Positions 25,479-34,403 of a DNA stretch of 51,827 bases are shown here, piece after piece. The translations under genes were made by a program, and so were the position numbers. The stretch's first letter is position 1, and every line of letters starts with the position of its first letter. Source of the DNA: Nitrospiraceae bacterium (GTDB taxonomy: Bacteria; Nitrospirota; Thermodesulfovibrionia; UBA6902); assembly GCA_003599425.1 (NCBI GenBank), contig QZKC01000022.1:1-51827 (forward strand), in the 5' to 3' direction. The notes beneath the pieces were generated by a model. The model was not told where the DNA came from. It did not search any database and saw only the letters and a program-made list of their open reading frames with translations.

Positions 25479-25690
25479 TCATGGCGAACTCTGTTCCAAT
25501 GGAAGGCACATAGGGACAAAGGCACAGAGGCACAAAGGCAAGGCTGGCGAAGGATTTCTATACGACACCTTTGAAAAAAAGACTTTGAATCTTATCGAAA
25601 GATTACATCTGAAAATGAAAAGACAAAATGCAAACAATTCTGTCGATCATAGAAATCCTGAGACAGGCTTGCCTTTGTGATATCTAAACA
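25479..25690 (+). mobile_element. MITE-like element family E, copy 1
   Basis: Inverted ends GGCAAGGCTGGCGAAGGATT (from 25537) and the reverse complement of GGCAAGCCTGTCTCAGGATT (ending 25673), both followed by TTCTAT and GACA. An outer left part has tandem GGCACAAA-like units (25504-25537) after CTCTGTTCCAATGGA. There is no coding content. Related copies are at 30070-30180, 36139-36333 and 38385-38490. Confidence 0.7.
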
Positions 25691-25747
25691 TCTTAAATAT
25701 TTTTTAAGATATTTGACGATTAATAGCATAAATCGAGGAGACCAACG

Positions 25748-26098
25748 ATGAATAAGAGAATAAGCCGTCATGCTGGTATATGGATTGTCATCTTGCTGCT
25801 TGGGGTACTGTTTGCCGGATGTCCCGGCATTTTAACAACGCCGATAGGAAAGATACATGAAGATCCGAGGCACTACAGCGGGAAGGCCGTTACGATATCA
25901 GGGGAAGTTACAGAAGTATTCGGTTTTTTCGGGATCAAATATTTTTCGGTGAAAGACAAAACAGGCGAGATCACTGTCGTGACAGATAAACCTTTGCCCA
26001 AAAAGGGCGCTGCCATCAGGGTCAAGGGAACAGTGAAGGAAGCATTTTCAATAGGCGACAGCCACTTGATTGTTATTGTGGAAAACGGGCAAAAGTAG
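25748..26098 (+). CDS. OB-fold lipoprotein
   Basis: The 116-residue protein has a lipoprotein signal: basic MNKRISRH, a hydrophobic core IWIVILLLGVLF, and lipobox LFAGC with the lipid-modified Cys at about residue 25. The mature part is a small OB-fold domain (VTISGEVTEVFGFFGIKYFSVKDKTGEITVV, then GAAIRVKGTVKEAFSIG), as in tRNA-anti-like/BOF proteins of the envelope. GAGGAG precedes ATG 25748. It is probably anchored in the inner or outer membrane facing the periplasm; ligand unknown. Convergent with the EamA gene. Confidence 0.75.
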   Translation: MNKRISRHAGIWIVILLLGVLFAGCPGILTTPIGKIHEDPRHYSGKAVTISGEVTEVFGFFGIKYFSVKDKTGEITVVTDKPLPKKGAAIRVKGTVKEAFSIGDSHLIVIVENGQK

Positions 26099-26117
26099 CT
26101 TCAGATTTACCAACTTT

Positions 26118-27032
26118 TCAGGCTGGCTCCTGCTTTATCTGAAGAAGCAGTATGGACCCGATCACAAGGCCGGAGCCGGCGATCTGCCAGATTCCCATTG
26201 TCTCCCCGATGAAGCTGTATGAGATAACTCCTGCCATCACAGGCTCCATGGTAGCTGTAATGCTTGCCCGGGTTGCACTGATGCGTTTGATCCCCTCATT
26301 ATAAAGACCGAAAGGAAGCACTGTACCGAACAGTCCGATGAAGAGTATCCATTGCCAGGCAGCAGCACTGTAGGCATTCATAAATGCTGAAAGCGGAGGC
26401 TCCAGAATATTCCAGACAAACGCTGCGAACAGGAGCGCATAAAACAGGATGGCCCATGGTTTATAAGTTTGCATCCCGTATTCGCTTCTGACGGAATAAA
26501 GGGCGAATGCAACCGCAGAGGCCAGACCTGAGATGATCCCGGCCCTGTTCATGTGGAGAATATCGATGTCATAGGCGCCGACCATGAGATAGCATCCGAG
26601 TATCGCGCCCAGTATTGCCAGTACTGTAAATAATGAGATACGCTTGCGGCCGACAAGTACAGTATATGCGGCGATCAGAACAGGCGCCTGATACTGAAGC
26701 AGGATCGCTGCAGCGACATGGATTTTGCTGATCGCATAGAGATATGTAAACTGCGCGATCGCGAGCGCTATGCCGAGCATAAGGAAGTACATATAGTCTT
26801 TGCGTGCAACGGCAAGAACATTCCGGTCTCTCACGAAAAGCCAGATAAAAAGCAATGCCGCAGAGATTGTGGTGCGGAGCTGCACGAGCTTAAAGGGAGA
26901 TATACCGCTGTTAAAAAGGAACTTTGCCGCTGAGCCTGAAGAAGCCCACAGGGCAGCAGCGAACACAACATAAACATAGCCCAATCTTGGTGCACGGGGC
27001 TTGTTACCGGGGGCGGGGTTGACTGCCGTCAC
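26118..27032 (-). CDS. EamA/DMT-family metabolite exporter
   Basis: The 304-residue membrane protein consists of two EamA repeats of five helices each, ten hydrophobic segments in total (for example LGYVYVVFAAALWASSGSAA at the start and IWQIAGSGLVIGSILLLQI at the end). The family exports amino acids, purines or other metabolites; the substrate here is unknown. It starts 2 bases after the stop of the upstream VOC gene, so both are almost certainly one transcript. The short Pro/Arg-rich N-terminus (NPAPGNKPRAPR) is cytoplasmic. Confidence 0.88.
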   Translation of the reverse strand: MTAVNPAPGNKPRAPRLGYVYVVFAAALWASSGSAAKFLFNSGISPFKLVQLRTTISAALLFIWLFVRDRNVLAVARKDYMYFLMLGIALAIAQFTYLYAISKIHVAAAILLQYQAPVLIAAYTVLVGRKRISLFTVLAILGAILGCYLMVGAYDIDILHMNRAGIISGLASAVAFALYSVRSEYGMQTYKPWAILFYALLFAAFVWNILEPPLSAFMNAYSAAAWQWILFIGLFGTVLPFGLYNEGIKRISATRASITATMEPVMAGVISYSFIGETMGIWQIAGSGLVIGSILLLQIKQEPA

Positions 27033-27034
27033 GG

Positions 27035-27415
27035 CTATAACTGCTTTATCTCAACAAGGTTACCTGAAAAATCCCTGATGAAATAGACTGTCTTGTCTTT
27101 TGTTTTGCCGGTGATCAGAGTGACCCCTGCCTGTTCTGCTCTGCTGATGATCCCTGAAAAATTCTCCAGAGAAAGCCCGATATGCCTTATGACAGGTGAT
27201 GATTCCCGGCACTCAGGACATATGAATACTTCGATCTTTGTCCCGCTTTTCTCAAAGACAAGCATCGTGATATCCCATGAGACAGCGAATATCTGTTCTG
27301 ACATCTGCTGTGGGACAACAGATTCCCTCGTCATCTCCAGGCCCAGGAAATCCCTGTAAAAACGCAGTGCGTCTTCCCTGCTCTTGTTGGTGATCCCGAT
27401 ATGATTTAACAGCAT
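27035..27415 (-). CDS. VOC (glyoxalase-fold) family protein
   Basis: The 126-residue protein shows the paired beta-alpha-beta-beta-beta modules of the vicinal oxygen chelate fold: LNHIGITNKSREDALRFYRDFLGLEM with an N-terminal His ligand, then VIRHIGLSLENFSGIISRAEQAGV and the closing YFIRDFSGNLVEIKQL with the metal-ligand Glu. It resembles methylmalonyl-CoA epimerases and glyoxalases, but the substrate is not clear. A cysteine pair (ICPEC) lies in the middle loop. It precedes and is tightly coupled to the EamA exporter. Confidence 0.82.
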   Translation of the reverse strand: MLLNHIGITNKSREDALRFYRDFLGLEMTRESVVPQQMSEQIFAVSWDITMLVFEKSGTKIEVFICPECRESSPVIRHIGLSLENFSGIISRAEQAGVTLITGKTKDKTVYFIRDFSGNLVEIKQL

Positions 27416-27477
27416 GAGGTATTTTACCAGAAAAGAAGTTTTAGAAAGAAATTTGAACCGCTATACAGGTCACAGCC

Positions 27478-27948
27478 TCAGGATAGTTGCATGAAGCCTT
27501 TTTTTATCAGCATGTCCTCAATTTTGTCGATATGAATTCTTTCAGCCATAAGTATTTTCTCGGTCAGCGTCCGGTAATCTGTCGCCAATAAATTTGCAGT
27601 GAATTCATTTGCGAATATCTCGACCATTGATTCTTCAAGGCGCAGCGCTGTCTTCAGCGCCTTTTCGAGCGTGACAGTCCCGGATTTGATCTGCCTTATC
27701 GTATTATTGGCAAACACAAGGCTGTTTTGGATAAACTCCATCTTCGGAAGTATATCTTCGGTTGGAAGCAGGTCGATCAATTGAATGTTCACGGGGTCAG
27801 ACAGGAGCGCCTGGTGCTGCAGTTCGTCATTGAACAGGTCTTCCCAGAAGGGTTTTTCGTCCGGGAACAACTGCATGAAGATTCCGTATACAGACGCCAC
27901 AGCCTGTTCCATTTCGATACAGCCGTTTATGATTTTCAGCAATTCCAT
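27478..27948 (-). CDS. Rubrerythrin-like ferritin-fold diiron protein
   Basis: The 156-residue helical protein has the spacing of a diiron four-helix bundle: a Glu in helix 1 (INGCIEMEQAVAS), E-L-Q-H in helix 2 (NDELQHQALL), a Glu in helix 3 (ALRLEESMVEIF), and E-R-I-H in helix 4 (AERIHIDKIED). There is no rubredoxin domain, so it is a short rubrerythrin or ferritin-like protein, possibly active in peroxide reduction or iron handling. No good ribosome binding site is seen before ATG 27948. Iron binding is inferred from residue spacing only. Confidence 0.7.
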   Translation of the reverse strand: MELLKIINGCIEMEQAVASVYGIFMQLFPDEKPFWEDLFNDELQHQALLSDPVNIQLIDLLPTEDILPKMEFIQNSLVFANNTIRQIKSGTVTLEKALKTALRLEESMVEIFANEFTANLLATDYRTLTEKILMAERIHIDKIEDMLIKKGFMQLS

Positions 27949-28032
27949 GTCAGGATTAATTGATTTGGGTTTTAAACTGCTGGAGTATGATAACGGGGAT
28001 TTGAGGGTTTTTCAAGGGGAAAATTTTCATAA

Positions 28033-28116
28033 TAGCGGTCAGCAATCAGCTTTAAGCTGTCAGCAAAAAACGGAAAGCAGTATTTATGAACTGAACGCTG
28101 ATAGCTGGCGGCTATT
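28033..28116. repeat. AGC-type palindromic dispersed repeat, copy 3
   Basis: AGCGGTCAGCAATCAGCTTT and its inverted partner (CTGATAGCTGGCGGCT) form an imperfect hairpin between the divergent ferritin-like and ABC-F genes. Confidence 0.7.
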
Positions 28117-28156
28117 TGCTCTGTTCATAAAACTTCCTCAAAGGTTAAAATAACAA

Positions 28157-30010
28157 ATGCTTCAGGTCAGTAATTTAGGTAAATCATACGGACAGCAGGC
28201 GCTGTTTGACAAGGTCGGCTTTACGATCAATCCCGGGGAGCGTGTAGGGTTGGTCGGCAGGAACGGCCACGGCAAGACCACGCTGTTCAGGCTCATATTA
28301 GGGCAAGAGCATCAGGACTCCGGAACTATCAGCATACCAAACGGCTACAGGATCGGGCATCTCTCACAACATATACGGTTTACAGAAGAGAGCGTATTGA
28401 AGGAGGCTTGCCTGAGCCTTCCGCATTACGAAGACGGCAGGGATGAAAGTTACAAGGCGGAAGCCATACTGATGGGCCTCGGGTTTTCCGTTGACGACCT
28501 CGTTCTCGATCCCGCTAAATTGTCCGGCGGGTTTCAGGTGAGGCTGAACCTCGCGAAGGTGCTTGTATCGGACCCGAATCTCCTGCTCCTTGACGAACCC
28601 ACAAACTATCTCGATATCGTGTCGCTTCGCTGGCTTGTGCAATTTTTAAGGTCCTGGAGAAAGGAGCTGATGATAATTACCCATGACCGCTCAATCATGG
28701 ACTCTGTTACCACACATACAATGGCGATCCATCGCTGCGGGATAAGAAAGATAGCCGGGCCTACGGAAAATGTGTACCAGCAACTAATACTGGAAGAAGA
28801 GATATATGAGAAGACACGGGTAAACGACGAGAAGAAGCGCGCGGAGATCGAGCAGTTCATAAACCGTTTCAGGGCCAAGGCCACTAAGGCAAAAGCGGTT
28901 CAGTCGAGGGTCAAGGCATTGCACAAAAAGGAGCGGCTCGAAAAATTATCAGACACAAAGAACCTTGACTTCAGCTTTAACTCCGCTCCATTTCACAGCA
29001 AGCAGCTTATGGAAGTGAACGAACTGTATTTCGGATTTAAATTCGGCGAACCGTTAATTGACAGATTGAATTTTTATGTCGGCAAGAAGGACCGTATCGC
29101 AATAATAGGGAAAAACGGCAAGGGCAAGACAACTCTTCTGAATCTTCTGGCCGGGGAATTAACTCCTTTGAGCGGCGAGGTGCGCTGTCACAATGACCTG
29201 AAATTCGCGTATTTCGGACAGACAAATATAAACCGCCTGGACCCTCAGAAGACCATTGAAGAAGAGATCATGGACGCGCACCCTGACCATAACAGGGGCT
29301 CATCGCGCGCGATATGCGGGGTCATGATGTTTCCGAAGGACGATGCACTAAAAAAGATAAATGTCCTCTCCGGCGGGGAGAAGAGCCGTGTGCTTCTTGG
29401 TAAGCTGCTCGTCAGCCCTGCCAATATGCTGATACTTGATGAGCCTACGAACCACCTCGACATGGAGTCTACCGAGTCTCTGCTCGAGGCTATAGATGAA
29501 TTCAGTGGAGCCGTGATCATAGTGACTCACAGTGAAATGATACTCCATGCCATCGCAACACGGCTCATTGTCTTTGACGGCAGGAAAGCAAACCTTTTTG
29601 AAGGCACCTATCAGGACTTCCTTGACAGAGTTGGGTGGAGCAATGAGGCCCCCCCAACGCCGCGTGACGCTAAAGCGAATGTCGGTAAAACTGTGGACAA
29701 GAAGCTCCGCCGCCGCCGCCGCGCTGAACTGGTCAATGAGAAATCAAGGACCCTCGGCGCCCTTCAGAAAAGAAGCGCTGAAATTGAACGAGAGATAGTG
29801 GGCCTTGAAGCGATCGTCGTGCAGAGCAATAAAGATCTGATGGATGCTTCCGCTAAAGGCGACAGCGACGCCATCAAAAAACTGTCAAAGGCGCTCCACG
29901 ATTCACAATCAAAGATCGAATCGCTCTTCGCCGAACTGGAGCGTTTGCATGTCGAGCTTGAAGACAAGACAAAAGAGTTTGAAGAGAAGCTCAGCGCCAC
30001 AGAAGCATGA
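28157..30010 (+). CDS. ABC-F family ATPase (Uup/EttA-like)
   Basis: The 617-residue protein contains two ABC ATPase domains without membrane segments. Domain 1: Walker A GRNGHGKTT (about 34-42), signature LSGGFQVRL, Walker B LLLLDEPTN. The inter-domain linker (PtIM) covers about 235-300 (KKRAEIEQFINRF). Domain 2: Walker A GKNGKGKTT, signature LSGGEKSRV, Walker B MLILDEPTNHLD. The C-terminal extension (from about 515) is a basic region plus a long coiled coil ending EELEDKTKEFEEKLSATEA-like, as in Uup. ABC-F proteins act on ribosomes as translation or antibiotic-protection factors, or in recombination surveillance. A weak AAGG lies upstream of ATG 28157. Confidence 0.92.
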   Translation: MLQVSNLGKSYGQQALFDKVGFTINPGERVGLVGRNGHGKTTLFRLILGQEHQDSGTISIPNGYRIGHLSQHIRFTEESVLKEACLSLPHYEDGRDESYKAEAILMGLGFSVDDLVLDPAKLSGGFQVRLNLAKVLVSDPNLLLLDEPTNYLDIVSLRWLVQFLRSWRKELMIITHDRSIMDSVTTHTMAIHRCGIRKIAGPTENVYQQLILEEEIYEKTRVNDEKKRAEIEQFINRFRAKATKAKAVQSRVKALHKKERLEKLSDTKNLDFSFNSAPFHSKQLMEVNELYFGFKFGEPLIDRLNFYVGKKDRIAIIGKNGKGKTTLLNLLAGELTPLSGEVRCHNDLKFAYFGQTNINRLDPQKTIEEEIMDAHPDHNRGSSRAICGVMMFPKDDALKKINVLSGGEKSRVLLGKLLVSPANMLILDEPTNHLDMESTESLLEAIDEFSGAVIIVTHSEMILHAIATRLIVFDGRKANLFEGTYQDFLDRVGWSNEAPPTPRDAKANVGKTVDKKLRRRRRAELVNEKSRTLGALQKRSAEIEREIVGLEAIVVQSNKDLMDASAKGDSDAIKKLSKALHDSQSKIESLFAELERLHVELEDKTKEFEEKLSATEA

Positions 30011-30180
30011 GAGAGCCCAAAAGTGCAAAAGAGCAGAAGTGCAACAGTGAAAAGGAGCAAAGGCGCTCCCTCCAGCCATTCCCCCTTTTTTCCAAAGGTG
30101 TCGCACAGAAATCCTGAATAAACCTTGCCTTTGTGTCTTTGTCCCTATGTGCCTTATATTGGAACAGGGTTCATCATGAA
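30011..30180 (-). repeat. AGTGCAAAAG units and partial family-E repeat
   Basis: 30015-30060 carries units such as AAGTGCAAAAGAGCAGAAGT, as at 11574-11708. 30090-30180 is a half copy, in reverse, of the family-E element (reverse complement reads CTGTTCCAATATAAGGCACA, GGCAAGG, then AGGATTTCTGTGCGACACC). It lies between the convergent ABC-F and pyruvate kinase genes; no gene is seen here. Confidence 0.65.
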
Positions 30181-30211
30181 AAAGTGGATCAGTTCGGTTG
30201 GGATTCGGTTG

Positions 30212-31669
30212 CTACCTGATCCCTACCTTATGGAGTTTCATGATATTGCTCTTCTCGCCGCGGGAGAAGGGTGAGGCCGCGATGATCGTGACAGGGTCGC
30301 CTTTTTTCACAATTCTTTTTTTCAGGAGCGCCTTCTCGGATTCGGAGATCATTCTGTCTGTGTTGTCCGGGAATTTCATGACATGAGGGGAAACTCCCCA
30401 GTAAAGAGCCATTCTCCTGAGGACATTTTCACTGGCTGTGAAACACGTGATGGGTGCCTCGGGACGGAACTTTGACACGAGCAGCGCAGTGAATCCGCTC
30501 ATGCTGAATGCGACAATGGTCTTTGCTTTAATATTCGCTGCCGAAGAACAGGCTGCCTCTGCAATTGCACGGGCAAACATCCCCCCGCGCTTTCCTTTAA
30601 AAGATTGGGAAACTTCTTTACTGTTCTCCTTTACCAAAGGCGGAATGCATGCTGTTCCCTGAGATTCAGTGAAACTGATGATCCGGTCCATCATCCTGAT
30701 GGTTTCCACAGGATATTTTCCTACAGATGTCTCGGCAGAGAGCATGAGCGCGTCTGCTCCATCAAGCACCCCATTGGCAACATCTGTCGTCTCGGCTCTT
30801 GTAGGACGCATGTGCTCTGTCATTGATTCAAGCATCTGTGTCGCTATGATCACCGGTTTCAGGGCTGAATTGCACATCTGTAACAGGCGCTTTTGGACCA
30901 TGGGCACTTCTTCCGGCGGTATCTCGACCCCGAGGTCTCCTCGCGCGATCATAAGTCCGTCAGAGGCGTCTATGATGTCTTCGATGTTTTCAAGCGCCTG
31001 ACGTGTCTCTATCTTTGCTATGACTGGTATATCACGCTTCTTCCTCTTCAGGTGGTCTTTTACTCTGATAACATCGTTTGCCGAGCACACGAATGAGAGC
31101 GCGATATAATCCACGCCGAGTTTTATTCCGAATGTAAGGTCGCTCAGGTCTTTCTGTGTGAAAGAGGGGGCGGAGATGTTCACTCCGGGAAGATTGACCC
31201 CTTTTCTCTCTCTTAGTATCCCGCCTTCTATCACCTTTGCTGTCAGGCTGTCTTTTCTTTTGCCCGTAACCTTGAGCTGGATCAGGCCGTCATCAATAAG
31301 TATGCTGTTGCCTGGATGCACATCTTTCAGAAGATTGGGGTAGACGATCTGTATTTGGCGGCTGTCGCCCTGAATATTTTTTGAAGTGAGCGTCAGTGAG
31401 GAGTTTTTTTGCAGTATGACGGCCCCGTTCTTTACTGAACCGATCCGTATCTTCAGGCCTTTGAGGTCCTGCAGCACCGCGATGGGCGTACCGCTTTTTC
31501 TGGATTCAGCCCTTATGGCTTCAAATACTTGTTTGTGAGTGTCGTAAGTCCCGTGAGAGAAATTGAGCCGGGCGACATTCATTCCGGCGGTTATCATCTG
31601 GCGGATGAGTTTCCTGGAACTGCTTGCCGGCCCCAGGGTGCAGACTATCCTGGCCTTACGCTCAGACAA
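30212..31669 (-). CDS. pyk: Pyruvate kinase
   Basis: The 485-residue enzyme transfers phosphate from PEP to ADP. Signatures: KARIVCTLGPASSS, NVARLNFSHG, VLQDLKGLKIRIG, the active-site run VIAKIETRQALENIEDI, DGLMIARGDLGVEIP, PVIIATQMLESM, RAETTDVANGVLDGADALMLSAETSVGKYP, and a C-terminal allosteric-type domain (IVAFSMSGFTALLVSKFRPEAPI). The start is TTG at 31669, overlapping the phosphofructokinase stop by 8 bases, so it is translationally coupled in a glycolytic operon. Length is typical. Confidence 0.95.
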   Translation of the reverse strand: MSERKARIVCTLGPASSSRKLIRQMITAGMNVARLNFSHGTYDTHKQVFEAIRAESRKSGTPIAVLQDLKGLKIRIGSVKNGAVILQKNSSLTLTSKNIQGDSRQIQIVYPNLLKDVHPGNSILIDDGLIQLKVTGKRKDSLTAKVIEGGILRERKGVNLPGVNISAPSFTQKDLSDLTFGIKLGVDYIALSFVCSANDVIRVKDHLKRKKRDIPVIAKIETRQALENIEDIIDASDGLMIARGDLGVEIPPEEVPMVQKRLLQMCNSALKPVIIATQMLESMTEHMRPTRAETTDVANGVLDGADALMLSAETSVGKYPVETIRMMDRIISFTESQGTACIPPLVKENSKEVSQSFKGKRGGMFARAIAEAACSSAANIKAKTIVAFSMSGFTALLVSKFRPEAPITCFTASENVLRRMALYWGVSPHVMKFPDNTDRMISESEKALLKKRIVKKGDPVTIIAASPFSRGEKSNIMKLHKVGIR

Positions 31670-32906
31670 TGTGTTTGAATCTTCCCTTGAACTCTTGCGG
31701 TGTCATGTTAGTTGCCTTTGCGAGACGCTGCAGATTTTCTCCGGTCATATCAGAAGGTTCAAGCCTTATCATGTATTCCCTTCCAACCCTGTAGGTCTCA
31801 GATGTCAGATCTACGGGACGCTGTCTGATCTTTCCGGTGGCATAATCAATCAGCTCGACAAAAGGGACAGGCTTGAGCCGCCCCTCGTCAAAAACTATCA
31901 TGGCGCCTGTGCCTCCTTTGAGGAGATAACGGACCACGCCATATCCGAGGTCTCTCGTATATTCAATATCAAACGGTATAGGCGCTGCTGCTCTCAATTC
32001 ATACCCAATGGTTTTGTCCACGATGGTGATCTTTATTCCCATGGTCTCAAGGTTCTTTCTAACCAGGGTCTTAAGGATTCTCCCAAGTTGTATTTCAGAG
32101 AGCCTTACCCTCCCGGTCTCATCTTTTTCGAGATGTTCATATGTACAGAGTTCGTCATGATCGAATTTGTCTGCGATGCCTTCAGCCAGTATCGCGACGC
32201 CGTAGTCCCTGCTCATGGAGAGCCTTTTTATTATAGACCCGGTGAGTATGTCGGCAACTTTTTTGAAGGACACATTGGCCTCGAATTCTTCTGAGAGGAG
32301 GGTTATGGTCGCACCGGCCGCTTTCCCGATGCCAAGGGCCAGGTGCCCGGCATACCGTCCCATGGTGGTGATGAAATACCACCTGCCTGTTGTTTTGGCG
32401 TCCTGAATGATATTGTCAACAATACTGACCCCTCGGTGGCGGGCGGTCTGGTATCCGAAGGTCGAAACACCTCCGGGAAGGGGAATATCATTGTCGATGG
32501 TTTTAGGTACATGTGCCACACTGATCGAGCCTCTTGCCTCCCGCTCTATCCAGGTTGCCATGAACAGCGTCCCCTCGCCGCCGATGGTGATGAGATTGGC
32601 GATGCCGAGATGTTTGAGAGTGGACATGAGGACTTTGAACTTTTGCTTCACTTTGTCGGGATATTCACGCGAGGTCCTCAGAATGGAGCCACCCTGTGCG
32701 TGTATTGTAGAGACATCGCAAATTGTAAGGGGTATTGCGCAATTCAGGTCTCCTGCAAAAAGGGACTTAAACCCCCCCATTATGCCGACAACCTGTTTGC
32801 CTTCATTGATCGCTTCGATCGTTGCTGAACTGATGACCCCGTTGATGCCCGGAGCAGGCCCGCCGCCGACAATGATGCCTACAATTCCATTATTCTTTTT
32901 GCTCAT
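31662..32906 (-). CDS. 6-phosphofructokinase paralogue 1 (GGEG type)
   Basis: The 414-residue enzyme belongs to the PPi-dependent/long PFK clade: IVGGGPAPGINGVISS at the N-terminus, LITIGGEGTLFMA, HVPKTIDNDIPLPGG and TTMGRYAGHLALGIGKAAGA. In E. coli numbering, position 104 is Gly (GGEG) and position 124 is Lys (PKTID). Gly104 usually favours ATP and Lys124 PPi, so donor use is uncertain, as in atypical ATP-PFKs of Amycolatopsis or trypanosomes. It phosphorylates fructose-6-phosphate. It lies 55 bases after paralogue 2 and overlaps pyk. Confidence 0.88.
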   Translation of the reverse strand: MSKKNNGIVGIIVGGGPAPGINGVISSATIEAINEGKQVVGIMGGFKSLFAGDLNCAIPLTICDVSTIHAQGGSILRTSREYPDKVKQKFKVLMSTLKHLGIANLITIGGEGTLFMATWIEREARGSISVAHVPKTIDNDIPLPGGVSTFGYQTARHRGVSIVDNIIQDAKTTGRWYFITTMGRYAGHLALGIGKAAGATITLLSEEFEANVSFKKVADILTGSIIKRLSMSRDYGVAILAEGIADKFDHDELCTYEHLEKDETGRVRLSEIQLGRILKTLVRKNLETMGIKITIVDKTIGYELRAAAPIPFDIEYTRDLGYGVVRYLLKGGTGAMIVFDEGRLKPVPFVELIDYATGKIRQRPVDLTSETYRVGREYMIRLEPSDMTGENLQRLAKATNMTPQEFKGRFKHIV

Positions 32907-32961
32907 AATGAGTTCTTATCGGCTTAATGCCCTATGTTATGTAGCCTGAGCCCATTTATGA

Positions 32962-34173
32962 TTATAAATGCCTGTCTATCGGCATGGCTGCCGTTTCACA
33001 CTCAAACTCATATTTCTGCATTTTTCTGCCGAAGCATATTCCCAGACTTTCAAAGAGGGCTACTTCGCTTATATCAACTTCTCTGCGTTTGATCGCCTCT
33101 GTTGTCGGGATATATAAAATCTTTCTGCCGCTCACGTCCACAATCGTATTACCGGTCTTCCCTTGCATTAAAAGCAGCACACCGGCAGCGCCTGCCCTGT
33201 AACCGAAATTTACGTCGTAAGCGGAGGTCTGACCGCAGCGCACAAGGTGGCTCGGGACTATTTCCCGCACTTCCGGAATTTCATAAACTCCCGGCGCAAA
33301 CATGCCGACCTTCTTCATGAATTCCTTTATTTCAGGATCGGCCTTCATTCTCTTCTCTATCTGCTGTCTTACGTATTTCCCGGCGCCTGCAAGTTTCTTG
33401 TGCCCGAATGCATCCACACCTGCAGATTCGTCATAAAGCAGCTCGCCGGATACCGTCTTTATTCCCTCAGCAACAACCATCATATATGTACCTGATTTAA
33501 CATCGCTCCTTTCAATCCTTGCGAAATAGGTAGCTTTGATATGCTCGTAAACAACGTCAAAGTCTACGGGAATTTCAGGGATCAGGATGCAGTCAGCCTC
33601 TGCACCGATGCCGCCGCGAAAAGCAGTATGACCGACGTAGCGTCCAAACACCTCAATCACCATGACGCGGTTATGGCTCATGCCGGTTGTCTTGAGATCG
33701 CGTGTCATGACGGCTATTCTGTTTATTGCTGAATCACCGCCGACACTGTAGGGTTGAAGGTCGAGGTCCATTGTCTTCGGGACATGCACACAGGGGATGC
33801 CCTGTCCGGCGAGGTCGACAACCACGCTCCCTGTGTCGTCTCCGCCGCTGATGACCAGCGCGTCAATGCCGAATTTTTTCAGCCCGTCTTTTATCCTTGT
33901 ATATGTAGTGGGGTCTGATATCTTGCTTATCTTTACCCTTGAATGCCCTGCCTCCGAACCGGCAAGTGACGCTTCTATGCGGCTCACTCTTTCTGCGTTC
34001 AGTATGACAACGTTCGGCAGATCAACGAGGTTATAAAGGCCTGCATAGCCGTGAGGAATGACCACAGATTCGATTCCGTAGGCATACGCCTCACGCGCAA
34101 CTCCTTTGATAACAGCGTTAAGTCCGCCCGCATCTCCGCCGCTTGTTATGATGCCTATTCTTTTAATGCTCAT
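32962..34173 (-). CDS. 6-phosphofructokinase paralogue 2, probably PPi-dependent
   Basis: The 403-residue enzyme has RIGIITSGGDAGGLNAVIKG, SRVKISKISDPTTYTRI, LVISGGDDTGSVV, HVPKTMDLDLQPYSVGGDSAINR and VIEVFGRYVGHTAFRGG. The GGDD motif (Asp at position 104) and PKTMD (Lys at 124) are the classic PPi-specific pair, so it is predicted to be pyrophosphate-dependent and reversible. The TIDND loop reads TMDLD, an unusual change at the catalytic Asp neighbourhood. GGGAGG lies 11 bases before ATG 34173. It heads the pfk-pfk-pyk operon. Confidence 0.87.
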   Translation of the reverse strand: MSIKRIGIITSGGDAGGLNAVIKGVAREAYAYGIESVVIPHGYAGLYNLVDLPNVVILNAERVSRIEASLAGSEAGHSRVKISKISDPTTYTRIKDGLKKFGIDALVISGGDDTGSVVVDLAGQGIPCVHVPKTMDLDLQPYSVGGDSAINRIAVMTRDLKTTGMSHNRVMVIEVFGRYVGHTAFRGGIGAEADCILIPEIPVDFDVVYEHIKATYFARIERSDVKSGTYMMVVAEGIKTVSGELLYDESAGVDAFGHKKLAGAGKYVRQQIEKRMKADPEIKEFMKKVGMFAPGVYEIPEVREIVPSHLVRCGQTSAYDVNFGYRAGAAGVLLLMQGKTGNTIVDVSGRKILYIPTTEAIKRREVDISEVALFESLGICFGRKMQKYEFECETAAMPIDRHL

Positions 34174-34275
34174 GATAACAGTACCTCCCGTTTAGAGTTG
34201 GAATTATTAGGACACGCTAAATTTTATCACATTCATTATCATGCTGCCATGAAATTTCTGCAAATTACGTTACCC

Positions 34276-34392
34276 CTCAGTTACGTGGGGTGATTTCTGT
34301 CATTTCGGCTTGTCCGGCCGCAGGCTCGTTGAGAATCAGACCTGTCAGAAAGATTCCCGACGCGCTTCGCTTGCGGGAATGACATAACTGAG
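34276..34392. repeat. TCATT...AATGACA palindromic repeat upstream of pfk
   Basis: A 117-bp element bounded by CTCAGTTA (34276-34283) and TAACTGAG (34385-34392), with inner pairs TGTCATT (34299-34305) and AATGACA (34378-34384). It includes GATTCCCG and CTTGCGGGAATGACA, a common intergenic palindrome type. It lies between hisB and pfk and may terminate or attenuate the his transcript. Confidence 0.65.
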
Positions 34393-34403
34393 CGGTTACC
34401 AGG

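Noticed and set aside
31563-32294. 243-codon open frame on the plus strand
   Set aside because: It is antisense to pyk and phosphofructokinase, with no start signal and no domain.
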